Of a stretch of DNA of 64,000 nucleotides, positions 33,741-45,561 are shown one piece after another. Source of the stretch: Anaspis maculata (taxonomy: Eukaryota; Arthropoda; Insecta; Coleoptera; Scraptiidae); the NCBI GenBank assembly GCA_949128115.1, contig OX421966.1:29777042-29841041 (forward strand), given 5' to 3'. A program made the position numbers and the translations under genes. The notes beneath the pieces were generated by a model. That model worked only from the letters and a program-made list of their open reading frames with translations. It made no database searches and was not told where the DNA came from. Position 1 is the stretch's first letter, and each line of letters opens with the position of its first letter.

Positions 33741-36268
33741 TGGGCACTTTTCTACCAGGGTTCCCCAGGCTAGCCAGGTTCTTTCATCTTCAAAGTTTGA
33801 AGGGCCCCCATTCGCCTCCTTATTGACGAAATTTCAGGTGCTGCGGGTCAAATCATGTTTATTGGTATAAGGTTCACACATAAAAAAATTCGTTGCCCTA
33901 ACCCAAAATGCAGTATCGATGTACCCTTGGATCGCATCACTCGGTATCTCGATTCAGAAAAAAAATCAGGGAAAATATCAGAGTTTTCACTGCAGGTTTA
34001 TTAATTTTCGAAGACATCTGGAATCGAAATTGTTGAATATTGTATTAGTCACAGGTCTCTTAATAATGAAAAACATACACTGGATATGTTTTTTGTTTTT
34101 ACAAGATGATTAGAAGGATTCGTTCCGAAAGTTATTTTATGTCAACTTTGAACACTGTAATTGACACACTTTCACACGAAAAGTCATATTGTGCATGCGA
34201 TACAGCTTCGATATCATGTTTGTTGCTTTTACAAGCAGGAACAATTCTTCCTCTGCAAGACAAAGTTGAAAACCGTACAATGAAGCCTCTATTTATGACG
34301 CAACACGTTTTTAAAGTGAAGCATGCGTCACTTATCAGATGCCGTGTTGACGCAAAACTGCCCTCGCGACCAGACACTTCTATGAGCTTGTAAAGATGAG
34401 AAGCATATCTAATGCATCTTTCTCAATCGAAGAAAAGTTGAAAGTAACTGAATATGCAAGAATAAATGGAATGCCTGTGGCGAGGAGTGGAAACCATGAG
34501 GTTAAAGTTGAATATCAAAAAAGCGTGTTTTTTCACATAAACTTGTTCAAACATGTTTTTAACGTAATTTGAACACTTTATTCGAACTCAGAACGTCGAT
34601 TTTAGTCGAAAATGATACCAAACTTCTTCATATTCATTCAGGATTGATGAAAACCATAAATCGCCTTCAAAAACAAAAATGCCTTCTCCTCAGCCCCCTT
34701 ACGTGATAAGCATCGACATATTTTGTCAATTCCTCCCCATAGGGTATCAGCGCATCGAAGTATCATGTATTTGAGTGCCTTCGAGGAACATGGAAGATTT
34801 TGGTTCTTTCACAGCTCTGGATGGCTCTTGAGGTCACCTGCCACACCAAACTCGTTGGCGCCATTTCTGGAATTGTCAAGTTCAGCCTCAAGAATGTGAA
34901 TCCAGAAGCCCTTTGCTTTATCACAAAATGCATAGTTTAGGCGCTAATCCACCGGACTACGGCCTTAATCTAGATCAGTTCCACCAAGAAAAAAAATTGA
35001 AGATGAAAAATAGTTTTCACCCTGTAACTTGATACACAGCAGTTGCTGGGTGGTATATTTTTTATATGTTTATTGGAAGACTATGGCCTATCAAACTAGC
35101 CTAAAACCATTTTTTTCAGTCATCAGTTTCTCAAGAAAGTAAAAAATTGACGAAAAATATTAAACTTTCACCCTGTATACTAATTTGTAGCAGTCCTAGA
35201 GTTGAGGACTTTTGATATGTTGAAGAGGGAACTGAAAGCTAGCCATGGGGAAAAAATCGTTTTTGTTTGAATTAGTTCCAGCAGATATTCTATTTCCGAT
35301 ATACTAGGTGCTTTCGAGACGTTTTCTAAACCTTCAAACATGAATATCTCCTAAACAAAGCCTTTAATCAAAATTTTGCTCGAGTGACTTTTTCTTCTAA
35401 ATTGAACAGAATTTGAAAATATGAACAGTTTAAAAAATAGTTAGGTCGTGAAAAATAGGAGGGGGGGGGGAAGTGGGGGCACCCCCTAATATCTACGCCC
35501 CTGAAACTTTTTCATGAAACACGTTATGATTGTTCGACAAAGGATGATTTCACTAAACTTTTGGTCAAATTTGAATCAAATCTGTAAAACGGTTCAAAAG
35601 TTATGTGGAGAAAACAATTATTCATTTCGAACTTTGAAAGGCTATATCTCCGTTATTAGGCATATCTCAAATATGTTTTCTGGAGAAAGTCCCCTTAATT
35701 TTTGATTCTCTATCGATCCTTGAATTTAATGACGTTCCAGCTGGACCACCTGTATATTGCAAGATACCTATGGAAAATTTTGGTTCTCAAATTTTTATTC
35801 TACGTGAAAATTTGTGAAAAGTTTTCCATTTCCAAGTTGTTTCAACATCAAGAAGGGCATGTTGATAAAATAATTTTGCAAGATTTTGACAGTAGTGATT
35901 TGACTCAGAAGTGTATTGTAATGGCAAGAGTGACATGCGTCACGTAAACTGATTTGTAGTCCACCGTTAGATCTAATAATAGGCTTCATTGTCCAACAAC
36001 AAAATAAAATATTATACAAAGGACAAGAAAGTGATGAAAGTAAATAAGTAACATATTATAATTAGTAAACAAACATTATGCACAAACAAAATAATCAGCG
36101 CACTTTGGCCACTTTACTGATCTGTAATAAAAATGAACCTACCGTGACTTGATTTAGAAATTACACTGTAATGCAAAGAGGGACAAATTATTACATGGAT
36201 TGATCTCTAGTCGACGACCGAGCCATCGTCGGGCCATTATTACACTCACGTCACGCCACGTTACTTAT

Positions 36269-37084
36269 ACAGGGTGTCCCAGCTAAAACAATCCAGCGCG
36301 ATTTTCTCAGAAAATATCAGGACAACAAATAAAAATTCCAATTGGAGGGAAGCCTGATCTTTTAGCTTTCTTTTGAGGGGGCGCCGATGCTTGTAGGTGC
36401 ATTAGTTTCCAAGAAAATGCAATCTGAATCGGGCGAGTCACAAGAATTCCAAAACTCATGACCAACAATACCAAATATTTCAGATGAAAAAAAATCCTCT
36501 TTCTCTGGGCTTTCCATTGATGTGTCACTGTTGTCTGTACCTGGCCCAATAAGTCAGAAATTCTGCCTCAAAGTTCAGCAAACACAATAATCGGAATTCA
36601 TAACGACGTCACCGATCACACACTTGTTGATTTTCACATCAGCCAGTATTCATTGCTATGTTGAATCCAGGCACAGATCCAGGTATGTTGAGTGAAAAAG
36701 TCGTAGCAACGGCTGGTGTTAAAACCAACAAGTGTGTGATCGGTGACGTCACGGATTCCGATTATTGTGTTTGCTGGACTTTGAGGCATAATTTCTGGCT
36801 TATTGGGCCAGGTACTGACATCGGCCACACATCAATGGAAAGCCCAGAGAAAGAGGATTTTTTTTTCATCTGAAGTATTTTGTTTTGTCCGTCATGAATT
36901 TTCGAATTCTTGTGACTCGCCCGATTCAAATTGCATTTTCTTGGAAACTAGAGCACCTAAAAGCATCGGCGCCCCCTCAAAAGAAAGCTAAAAGATCAGG
37001 CCTCCCCCTAGTTGAGAATTTTTCGTTGTTGCCTTGATATTTTTTGAGAAAATCGCCCTGGATTGTTTTAGCTGGGACACCTGT
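36269..37084. mobile_element. 816-bp foldback just upstream of tty exon 3
   Basis: Terminal ACAGGGTGTCCCAGCTAAAA is mirrored by gctgggacacctgt. The arms of about 370 bp pair through blocks such as ctttcttttgagggggcgcc, cgggcgagtcacaagaattc and gacgtcaccgatcacacact. The loop is about 75 bp. The element ends 86 bp before the exon 3 acceptor, so it may overlap the branch-point neighbourhood. Confidence 0.85.
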
Positions 37085-37170
37085 AATTAAGTTAGATCAG
37101 GTTAAGTTACATTACTGAAATGTTCTTTTTATGACGTCCGTGTTTGACTAATCGGAACTTGCGTTTCTAG

Positions 37171-37545
37171 ATACTTGGAGAGGACGATGCGGAACAACAC
37201 CAACGCCGCCCAGGCGGCCGCCGACATCCGCCACCAGCTGGTCGGCCTGGACCTGGTGCCGAAGATCGCCGTGGGAGAAAAGATCGAGGCCGTGCGGTGG
37301 CCCTTCACCATGGCCGTGCTTAGCGTGCTGCTCATCCTGTGCGTGGTGCTGCTGGTCGGCGTGGCCAGGCACAGCCGGTGCGCTCTCATAGCCTTTTCTG
37401 TGTGCGGCCTGCTGGCCGTCATCGTGTCGTACCTCATGGCCAGCGTGTACATAGCGTCCAGCGTGGCCCTGGGCGACTTCTGCATAGCTCCGGACAAGTT
37501 CATCGAGGAGCAGGCCTCGGAGGAGCTATCCAAGAAGATTCTGAG
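37171..37545 (+). CDS. tty: tweety exon 3 (residues 174-299; helices 3 and 4)
   Basis: The acceptor gcgtttctag|A completes Gly174, and the frame continues YLERTMRNNTNAAQAAADIR. This is the helical extracellular region, with a sequon at Asn182 (NNT). Helix 3 is about residues 218-239 and is followed by the very conserved intracellular turn GVARHSRCAL. Helix 4 is about 244-266. The extracellular segment after it includes Cys278, a candidate disulfide residue. The donor is CTGAG|gtacac, phase 2, splitting Arg299. The exon is strongly GC-biased against an AT-rich background. Its acceptor lies only 86 bp beyond the end of an ~816-bp foldback element, and a 112-bp hairpin starts 115 bp after the donor. 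Confidence 0.93.
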
Positions 37546-37659
37546 GTACACTTCTTGCATTCTAGTTATTTTACCGTCAGACATAGGTACTAGGCGCTTC
37601 CATTTTACCACAATCTCAATTCGCCTCATCTCAGTTACTGTGGGCTCCACCAAAATAAT

Positions 37660-37771
37660 ATGAGCTGGCTAACTTTAATCTGAGTGAGTTGCTGAGCAAC
37701 CGGCCATTCTATTGGGCCATGCTATTGGCTGTGTCATAGCAACTAACCCAGAATAAAGTTGACTCGCTCAT
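37660..37771. repeat. 112-bp hairpin downstream of tty exon 3
   Basis: Arms atgagctggctaactttaat...gagttgct and agcaactaacccagaataaa...cgctcat are inverted over about 34 bp, with a ~40-bp loop that is itself partly palindromic. Confidence 0.75.
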
Positions 37772-40190
37772 ACTCGTCATTTTTTTTCAATTTTCGTCAA
37801 TAAACAAAGGAATCAAAGTAGCCTGTGACATTTGACAGTCAAGAAAAATATGTCTACACTTTTAAAGCGAGTTCGATTTTACGACCCTTCAATTTAAAAA
37901 AATGTCACGCCGTTGCTCCAAAGAACGTGAATGGAAGCACTGACCCTTTGACCTGCTCCAGTTAAAAAGAAACGTCAAGCCCTGAAAAATTATTGTCAAA
38001 ACGAGGAACCCCCGCTGGGCAGCAGGATTCACGTGTAAAAAGTAAGTTTCATAATTCAAAGAGCCCAGTCGTTCCAAGTTACGTATTGGACCGAAATTCC
38101 GATTACCTTCAGTTTGCCATTTGTCCTCATTTTGAGGCCTGCGCGAGATAAGTTTGTGTCGGCGCTATTTGAGTTATTTGACCGCCGGCGCCGTCAAAAC
38201 GGATCCCGAATGCTGTAAAATTTGTCTTAAACGAGGTAACACGTCTCTGCCACCCCCGAGTCGCATTTTCACGCATGGCACGATCAGTTTTTCAAATATT
38301 CCAACATTTTGATGTCAGTTTGACTTGCATGTCAACATTGCCTGACTTTTAGCCAAGCAAATGTCACACCCGGTAAGAAGGCGGCAAGCTTACATGCTGA
38401 ACTAGAAAATTTGTCCAGGTCACTCGAACCAGTGTTACGCTGGACGTACTATACCTGTATTTATTCAACTACACAACTCTGCGGACGACGCGACGGCGAG
38501 ATGTGATCAACTGAAGTACATCTTAGAAAAACCTAAATAAACGTTGCGCTCTACGCTCTGCGTAGCGTTTATTTGTCAATTAGCCTATTCAGAACTTTAT
38601 GAGGTAGGAATACCGGCCCTAAATTTGAATCATTTTAGCCCGACTCACTTTTTTTCTATAATTGAGGTGCTCAGCAGTAACAATATACTTATTCGAAGAT
38701 GACTAGCAGATATTCATGCCGTCAAAAAAGACTTATTTTTGTTGCAAATCACTTTTGTTTCCCTCTTGCACTTTCTTCGTCTTGATAAGAAAACGCCAGT
38801 TTTTCGCTTTTCCTTACCAGTGGTCGATGGTTGGTAGTCAGTGGGAAGTCTTTCGAACCCGTCATTCGTCAAACTAATTGACATTTTCCTGTATAATTTT
38901 GTTTTCAGTTTCGGTGATTTACGATCTTCCAGTCACTTATACAGCATTGACTTTGTTACAGTCCAGCTCTTGAATTTCGTTACAATTCTCGCATGATAAA
39001 TGGTCCGCCTCATCCCCGAGTTCTTTGTCTCTCCGTTCTCCCATAAATTTCTATGGGGGAGCTAAATGATTTTTAATTACGCCATTTTTATTCATCCTCA
39101 CTACCCAAGTTGAACGTACTTCTTATTGCGGTACGTGATGTACCGCGCTAATGTTCTGTTAATAACATCCTGCAAGTGCTAAAAGACTTGCTAATTTCAG
39201 TCGTCGTATCCCAGTTCAGGCCGCTGATGCCAGCTTCACGTAAATTGGTCGCATTTGGACTTCGAGCTGTATTCGCTCTTTGTTGCAAAGAACGCCAAGT
39301 CTGAGGCTAGAAACTTATCGTGCTGTTTCGCATAAAGGTGGTTGCCGCGTTGATCAATCAATTGCCGACATAAAATTACCATTAGGTTGTCTGAATAGAT
39401 TATGAACTGCGCATGCATTAGTACATGTTACTACCTAAAAAAAAAACAATAAATCAAATGAAAAAATATTCAGACGATGAGGAAATATGTGTTGATTTAT
39501 AACGAATGATGATTGGAAAAGTCCGGGACTTGTCTTCTCGAAGTTGATTTTTGTTCAATTATGGCATTTTTTCCACGGATGTATGTTTCCAAAAAATACA
39601 ATCAGTCCAAAGCTGATTGTGGAGGCGACCAGCCGAGAGCAATCCATTGATAACTGGGTCAGACGCGTTGTTTACTACTACGCAAAACTTGTGGCGGTTT
39701 GAGGTCGTAGGGAAGGGACCCGTAGAGGTGTGCATTCCAGGAGGTCTCAGCTTCATTACAATCTCTGCAGGAGCGTCACCACCTCATACCGTTAGGTACT
39801 ACCGCAAATAGCTTAGCTCGAGGTTCGAACACAGACTAAGCTCCGAGCATTCTGGATTGTTTCGAAATTCTCCGTGTTAAGGTTTTGGTTTCAAGAACTT
39901 TCAATCTCCAGCTGGGATGTAGCTCAACCATAATGCTATCGGAGTAGTGATCTCTTTTGTTTTTAAATTGATTCGAGAAATCTCCTAGACGGGGCCTGCT
40001 ACCAGTGTGGCTGAATTGGAAGAAATATAAGTACAAGAAATTTACTTCTACGGAAGTTACGAGTTCGAGTTAGAGGGGGTATTAAGAAATAAAGTTTCTA
40101 AATTGGTTTATTATGGAAGGGTTTGAGCAAGCACTGAAAACTAATGCATTCAGTTACTGAATACTGTAGTGCAGAAGCTCTCAAAGGTGT
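37772..40190. other. no gene recognised (tty intron 3)
   Basis: Unremarkable intron sequence. A small hairpin (aataaacg...cgtttatt) lies at about 38534-38572, and a gctggacgtac block near 38443 resembles the right edge of family R1. Nothing else is supported. Confidence 0.4.
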
Positions 40191-40389
40191 CCATACAGGG
40201 TGTCGCAAAATCAGCGAAAAATAAGTTCAGGGCAGTTTAGGGAAATGTTCCAAAAAAATGCTGAAAAAAGTTATTACTCACCCGGCCGTCCCCCTCCCCC
40301 CCTATCAACAACATGTAAGGGGTGGTGCTGAAAAAATCTGATTTAGAAGGATATATCCATTTCGAGGTCCCCCAAGACGATTGAGTTCA

Positions 40390-40660
40390 TTTCCAGAATG
40401 ATGCCTATCTGCATGTTTGCATATTTACGTAATCTTCCACGATAACTGCCGAACCGTTGATCTGATCAATTTGAAATTTGGTAAGCAGACATAGCTTCAT
40501 TTTGGAATGAGCTTGTTTTGGCCTTCTGTCAACGCAAAAGTGTGCTGATATAAAAAATTACAGAAGCTATTTCTCGTAGAATTCATAACGTGCGATATCT
40601 CATTTTAAAGCTTTTGAAAAACTGCAATCCAGAATAGTTGAAAGTAATGCTTCATCCGTC
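40390..40660 (+). repeat. dispersed repeat family R2
   Basis: The blocks catttccagaatgatgcct, cacgataactgccgaaccgt, gatctgatcaatttgaaatttgg and tgagcttgttttggcc run parallel to 62210-62350 and inverted to 26790-27010. Confidence 0.65.
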
Positions 40661-40889
40661 ATCTGTCGAAAGTTATTAAATAACAGAGTTTATTTACGAC
40701 CACTACTCAATGTAGCACTACTTTTAATGCTAGCTTATCGGGTTTAAAGGGTTAGATTATGGAACCATTCTAATAGTAATTACTTTTAACACGTTGTCCA
40801 TGATGCCGTGCTAAAAAGATCAACACATCTAGTTCCTTTCGTGTTTGTCATTAAATTTTGATATTTTTCAACAGTTTTTATCAATAGTA

Positions 40890-41020
40890 CCGGGTGTTTA
40901 TAAACGTCTGTGATCGCGGCAGGCTTTGGTCAGACCAAAAGTCGCAGTGAAAGGCACGATTTGAAAGAGTGATAGGAGATTCCAAAGGCGATATGATAAC
41001 AAACGTTTATAAACACCCGG
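40890..41020. mobile_element. 131-bp MITE with TA target duplication
   Basis: Perfect 17-bp terminal repeats CCGGGTGTTTATAAACG and complement, flanked by TA (40888-40889 and 41021-41022). Short length and TA duplication fit a Tc1/mariner-type MITE. Confidence 0.88.
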
Positions 41021-41079
41021 TACTTGATATAACAAGTGCTTAGTGTTTTTTTCAGTTGAATCGGTTCAACCTGAAAACA

Positions 41080-41159
41080 ACTGTCAATCACGAGGGAAAA
41101 GTAGACCCGATATTTTTGTTCAAGATAATATCGGGTCTACTTTTCGAGCGATTGATAGT
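41080..41159. repeat. 80-bp hairpin
   Basis: Arms actgtcaatcacgag...aaaagtagacccgatat and atatcgggtctacttttcgagcgattgatagt pair around a ~16-bp loop. Confidence 0.8.
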
Positions 41160-41650
41160 TTGTTTGAGGAATTTAAAACATTTAACTCGAATAAAACACA
41201 AAGCACGAGTTAAATTTTCTGATTATCGCCCAAATAGACTACTAGTAATGAATGGTACTTTCAACGTATCATTGTATAGTAGAATATATAGATTTGCTAT
41301 TCCTAGTGTGTTCTTTTCATTTGCTAGTGCTAGTATGCAATAATCGATAGCTTAAAATGAGTCACATGGGTCTCATTCGGTTGTTCTGATTGGCTGAATT
41401 GGGTATGTGGCTGATAATCACTTCAAAACCACCGTAAATAAAGTATCGTACGATATTTATGTTGAAAGTGAATTATTTTGTTCGTGGTGTTGCTCCCACT
41501 CGCTGAATGTTTGTTTCGCAATCGTCCCCGCTTACAAAATAATCAATCACTTTCAAAATGTACATCATAATTAGCTACTCATTTAATAACTGGAAGACTA
41601 CCCGATGGATTGAATCAAATTAGGCAAAAAGCAAGGCATCAAGAATTTGA

Positions 41651-44600
41651 GAATTTGTTCCACTGACATCGGATAAGTGGAAAGGGAATTGTATACATGA
41701 TGTTGATTTTCGGTTGTTTTAGGCAGATGTCAGGTTTCCCCTAGGCGAATTTAGTAATTTTTTGCATGTCCGTCGATAGTGTTTTGGTCAGATGAAGTTT
41801 TCCAAGAGGCGTGAGCAATTGATTGTGTAAGAGTAACATGAATCCGAGCAAATGTTTGTTTTTCGCGTGTTTTGAAATTTCTGCCCCAACTTGTAGGGTT
41901 CTATTGTGAACGGAACGCATGTCAGTGGGTAGTGTCTGGTCAGTGAAGAGTTGTCGGGGAAAATCGATACACCATTATTTTGTTTATTAATACGTATTTC
42001 TACTTTTCTTCAAGGTAACTAATGAAAATACTGGAAACATGATGAAGCTTTAAAATATGAAAGCGACTATATGTGTTATGGAAACCTAAACCGGAAGAAG
42101 GTACTGTCGTGGAAGACACTGTGTAGTGGAAGGAAAAGCAGAACCGTGTATTTGTATTATTTAGGAGCCTTTCTAAATATTTGTAGGAGAAATTTTGATG
42201 GAATAAAAATATGTGCAAAATTCAAAATTTGGCAGTTACGTTTCAATTATTCATCTGAACCAAGTCTAGGTTTGAAAACTCAATGGATTCGTTTGAAAAA
42301 AGCCAGAGTTCAATACGGCGGCTTCAAACTGCCAAAATGTCGAATTTGACGAATGCACTTGGATTGTCCATCTTGACTAAGTATTTGTTGAATCTCAATA
42401 CAATCTACTGTTGAAAAATACAATAGTTCAATATGGCAGCCTTGGAAATGTCAAAATGGCAAATTTGACAGATGCATCTCGATTATTTACTTCAAGTAGA
42501 TAAAGGCTTGTTATATCAACCAGATATGTTGAAAGATGCACAAATTTCATGTGGCGGTCTCTTGAAACGTCAAAAATCAAAATTTGACAGATGCATTTGG
42601 ATCGCCAACCTCAAGTGTGTGTAGATTTAAGATCTCAATAAGATCGGTTGAACAGTGCGAAAATTCAATATGGCGGCCTCTTGAAACGTCAAAAACCAAA
42701 ATTTGACAGATGCGTTTTGATCGCCAATCTCAAGTATCTATTGGTTCAAATTCCCAATCAGATCAGTTGAGAAATATGGAAGTTCAATATGGCGTCCTCT
42801 TAAAACGTCAAAAACCAAAATTTGACAGCTGCATTTCGATTACCAACCTCCAAGTGGGTACAGATTTAAAATCCCAATTAGATCGGTTGAAAATTGCAAA
42901 ATTTCAATATGGCGACCTCTTGAAACGTCAAAAACCAAAATTTGACAGCTGCATATCGATCGCCAACCTCCAAGTGGGTAAAGGTTTAGATCCCAATCAG
43001 ATCGCTTGAAAAATACAACAGTTTAATATGGCGGCCTCTTGAAACGTCAAAAATCAAAATTTGACAGATGCGTTTTGATCGTCAATCTCAAGTGGCTATG
43101 GGTTCAAATTCCCAATCAAATCAGTTGAGAAATGTGAGAGTTCAATATGGCGGCCTTTTGAAACGTCAAAAACCAAAATTTGACAGCTGCATTTCGATCG
43201 CCAACCTCCAAGTGGATATAGGTCCAAAATCCCAATCAGATCGGTTGAAAAATGCAAACGTTTAATATGACGGCCTGTTGAAACGTCAAAAATCAAAATT
43301 TGACAGATTCGTTTTGATCGCCAATTTCAAGTGGTTATGGGTTCAAATCCCCAATCAGATCAGTTGAAAAATGTAAAAGCTCAATATGGCGGCCGCTTGA
43401 AACGTCAAAAACCAAAATTTGACAGCTGCATATCGATCGCCAACCTCCAAGTGGGTAAAGGTTAAAATCCCAATCAGATCGCTTGAAAAATACAACAGTA
43501 CAATATGGCGGCCTCTTGAAACGTCAAAAATCAAAATGTGACAGAAGTTTGATCGCCAACCTCAAGTGGGTGTAGATTTAAGATCTCAATCAGATCGGTT
43601 GAACAATGCAAAAATTCAATATGGCGGCCTCTTGAAACGTCAAAAGTCAAAATTTGAGAGATGCGTTTTGATCGCAAATCTCAAGTGGCTGTGGGTTTAA
43701 ATTCCCAATCAGATCAGTTGAGAAATGTGAAAGTTCAATATGGCGGCCTTTTGAAACGTCAAAAACCAAAATTTCACAGCTGCATTTCGATCGCCAACCT
43801 CCAAGTGGGTATAGGTCCAAAATCCCAATCAAATCGGTTGAAGAATGCAAAAATTCAATATGGCGGCCTCTTGAAACGTCAAAAATCAAAATTTGACAGA
43901 TGCGTTTTGATCGCCATTCTCAAGTGGCTATGGGTTCAAATTCCCAATCAGATCAGTTGAGAAATGTGAAAGTTCAATATGGCGGCCTTTTGAAACGTCA
44001 AAAACCAAAATTTGACAGCTGCATTTCGATCGCCAACCTCCAAGTGGCTATGGGTTCAAATTCCCAATCAGATCGGTTGAAAAATGCAAAAGTTCAATAT
44101 GGCGGCCTGTTGAAACGTCAAAAATCAAAATTTGACACATGCATCTTGGTTGTCCAACCCAAGTGGGTATACGTTCCAGATCCCAATCGGATAGGTTGAA
44201 AAATGCAAGAGTTCAATATGGCGACTTTTCGAAACGTCAACAATCGAAATTTGACAGATGCATTCAGACAATCATTTTCAAGTTGGCATAGGTTCAAAAT
44301 CCCAATCAGATGTTGTGGTAATGATGATGATTGAAAAATGTCATGTAACGATTTCCGCTTTCATCATTACATTTAGGTACTCGCGAAAACGTCCATAACT
44401 GTCGGCATCATTCCAACGTATTTAAAAGCACTCGCGAAAAACATGCCCAAATGGTTCGCGAAAAATCGCCTTGATGGTGTGCCGTCAGCCGTCACTGCTG
44501 TGACATTACATTGACATTTGCAAATGCCACCACACAACTGCGACGCTCAATAATGCTGCCAATGTTTGTAGTGATATTTTGGAAAATTTGACAAGAAAAA

Positions 44601-45497
44601 CTCCGAAACAAGGACGCACATCTGAACACGGACTCTTTTTGGAAGTGTGGCCAAAAGGTCCGATGGAATTATCATGGATTCCGTAGAAAACAAGTCGCGA
44701 CAAGAAACCCCTGTAACCGACATGTATTTGCTCTGGCGGACCGAAAAGGCCCCTTTTCTCGAAATGTGAAGCCGCTGGAAATTGCAAATAGATCGTGAGT
44801 ACCCCTTAGATGTGTTTCGGCCCCAAATCAACATCAACTTATCTGTTTTTTTTGTGAAATTACTCCGTCAACGTCAGACACGGCCCGCGAAATCTAAGCG
44901 AAATGCCTTATTATTTGAAGGAGACCTTGTGTTTCTGGTGCCTGGCAAACGCCTACGGGTCTCCTGGGCCGCTACGGTAACATTTCGCACCCTGACAGGG
45001 TCATTTTTTCCAAAAGCACTGTTGAAATGCCCCGAGGTGTTGAGTTTTCTAAAATCCAGAGCGTCAATTTGACGTTTCTGTCACTTTGGCCGTGCCGTGA
45101 CCCAATTTCAACATTTTTCGGCTAAATTTCAAGAAAAGCCCCGCCAAATGGCCCGCAACGGACGAAACCGAGCCCCCGGAAACCCCCCGGTCGGCATTTC
45201 ACACCAAATTTCTCGAAATTCTCCCCGAAAAGCCGAATTTTTGCCGCTAAAACGTAACAAGATGTTTGGAATGGACTACTCGAAGCGGCGGTTCCCTGGA
45301 AAAAATTGGAATGAATTATGAATTTTCGAAAAATCCCCTCGAATTCGGCAGAAATTTCAGAAATTTCCCATCGTCAACTTGCACTGCGGTTCGTCGGCGA
45401 AAATTTTTAAAAAAATACCCCGCCAAAATCCGACGCCTGGTTTTCACAAACGGCTGTAGATAGCGTTAAGAGTTTCACACCGGTTACATTGGTGGGA
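41651..45497 (+). repeat. ~3.85-kb unit, copy 1 of a direct duplication
   Basis: From gaatttgttccactgac to acattggtggga it is collinear with 45562-49641. Non-array parts are about 95% alike by eye. Order: a 5' hairpin (ttccact...agtggaa), ~0.8 kb of unique sequence, a 120-bp tandem array, then ~1.15 kb of unique sequence with poly-T, gtttctggtgcctggcaaacgc and similar blocks. No protein motif was recognised in the unique parts; open frames there exist on both strands but without known domains. Confidence 0.88.
42430..44320 (+). repeat. 120-bp satellite array 1, about 16 monomers
   Basis: Monomers are anchored by ttcaatatggcggcc at about 120-bp spacing (for example 42668, 42786, 42905, 43025, 43144, 43262, 43383, 43500). 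Each goes on with tcttgaaacgtcaaaaatca, aaatttgacagatgca, gatcgccaacctcaagtggg, aaatcccaatcagatcggtt and gaaaaatgcaaaag. The unit is a multiple of three, so long frames run through on both strands without implying a protein. The outermost monomers are most diverged. Confidence 0.95.
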
Positions 45498-45499
45498 CT

Positions 45500-45541
45500 A
45501 GCTGTCACCGGCGCCGGCAAGCCGTCGCCTGGGTGACAGCT
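45500..45541. repeat. GC-rich hairpin at the junction of the two ~4-kb units
   Basis: AGCTGTCACC pairs with GGTGACAGCT around a 22-bp GC-rich loop. It is present between the two units but not after the second. Confidence 0.75.
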
Positions 45542-45561
45542 ATGGTTGAAAAGTAGATAGG

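Larger units (their letters stand above)
31557..35753. mobile_element. 4.2-kb nested foldback (family F1 and others)
   Basis: Three successive arm layers are inverted: 31557-31900 with about 35290-35472 (poly-C on the left, poly-G on the right); 31890-32230 with 34965-35290; and 32765-32910 with 34825-34955. The right outer arm continues to 35753 with the F1 terminus, but the left arm stops at the C run, so the left end is lost or rearranged. A separate palindrome (32255-32735) interrupts the left side. It lies in tty intron 2. Confidence 0.82.

Noticed and set aside
39559..39811. Overlapping open frames on both strands near 39.6-39.8 kb
   Set aside because: Both translations look protein-like in places, but neither matches a family I know, and no splice or start context supports an exon.
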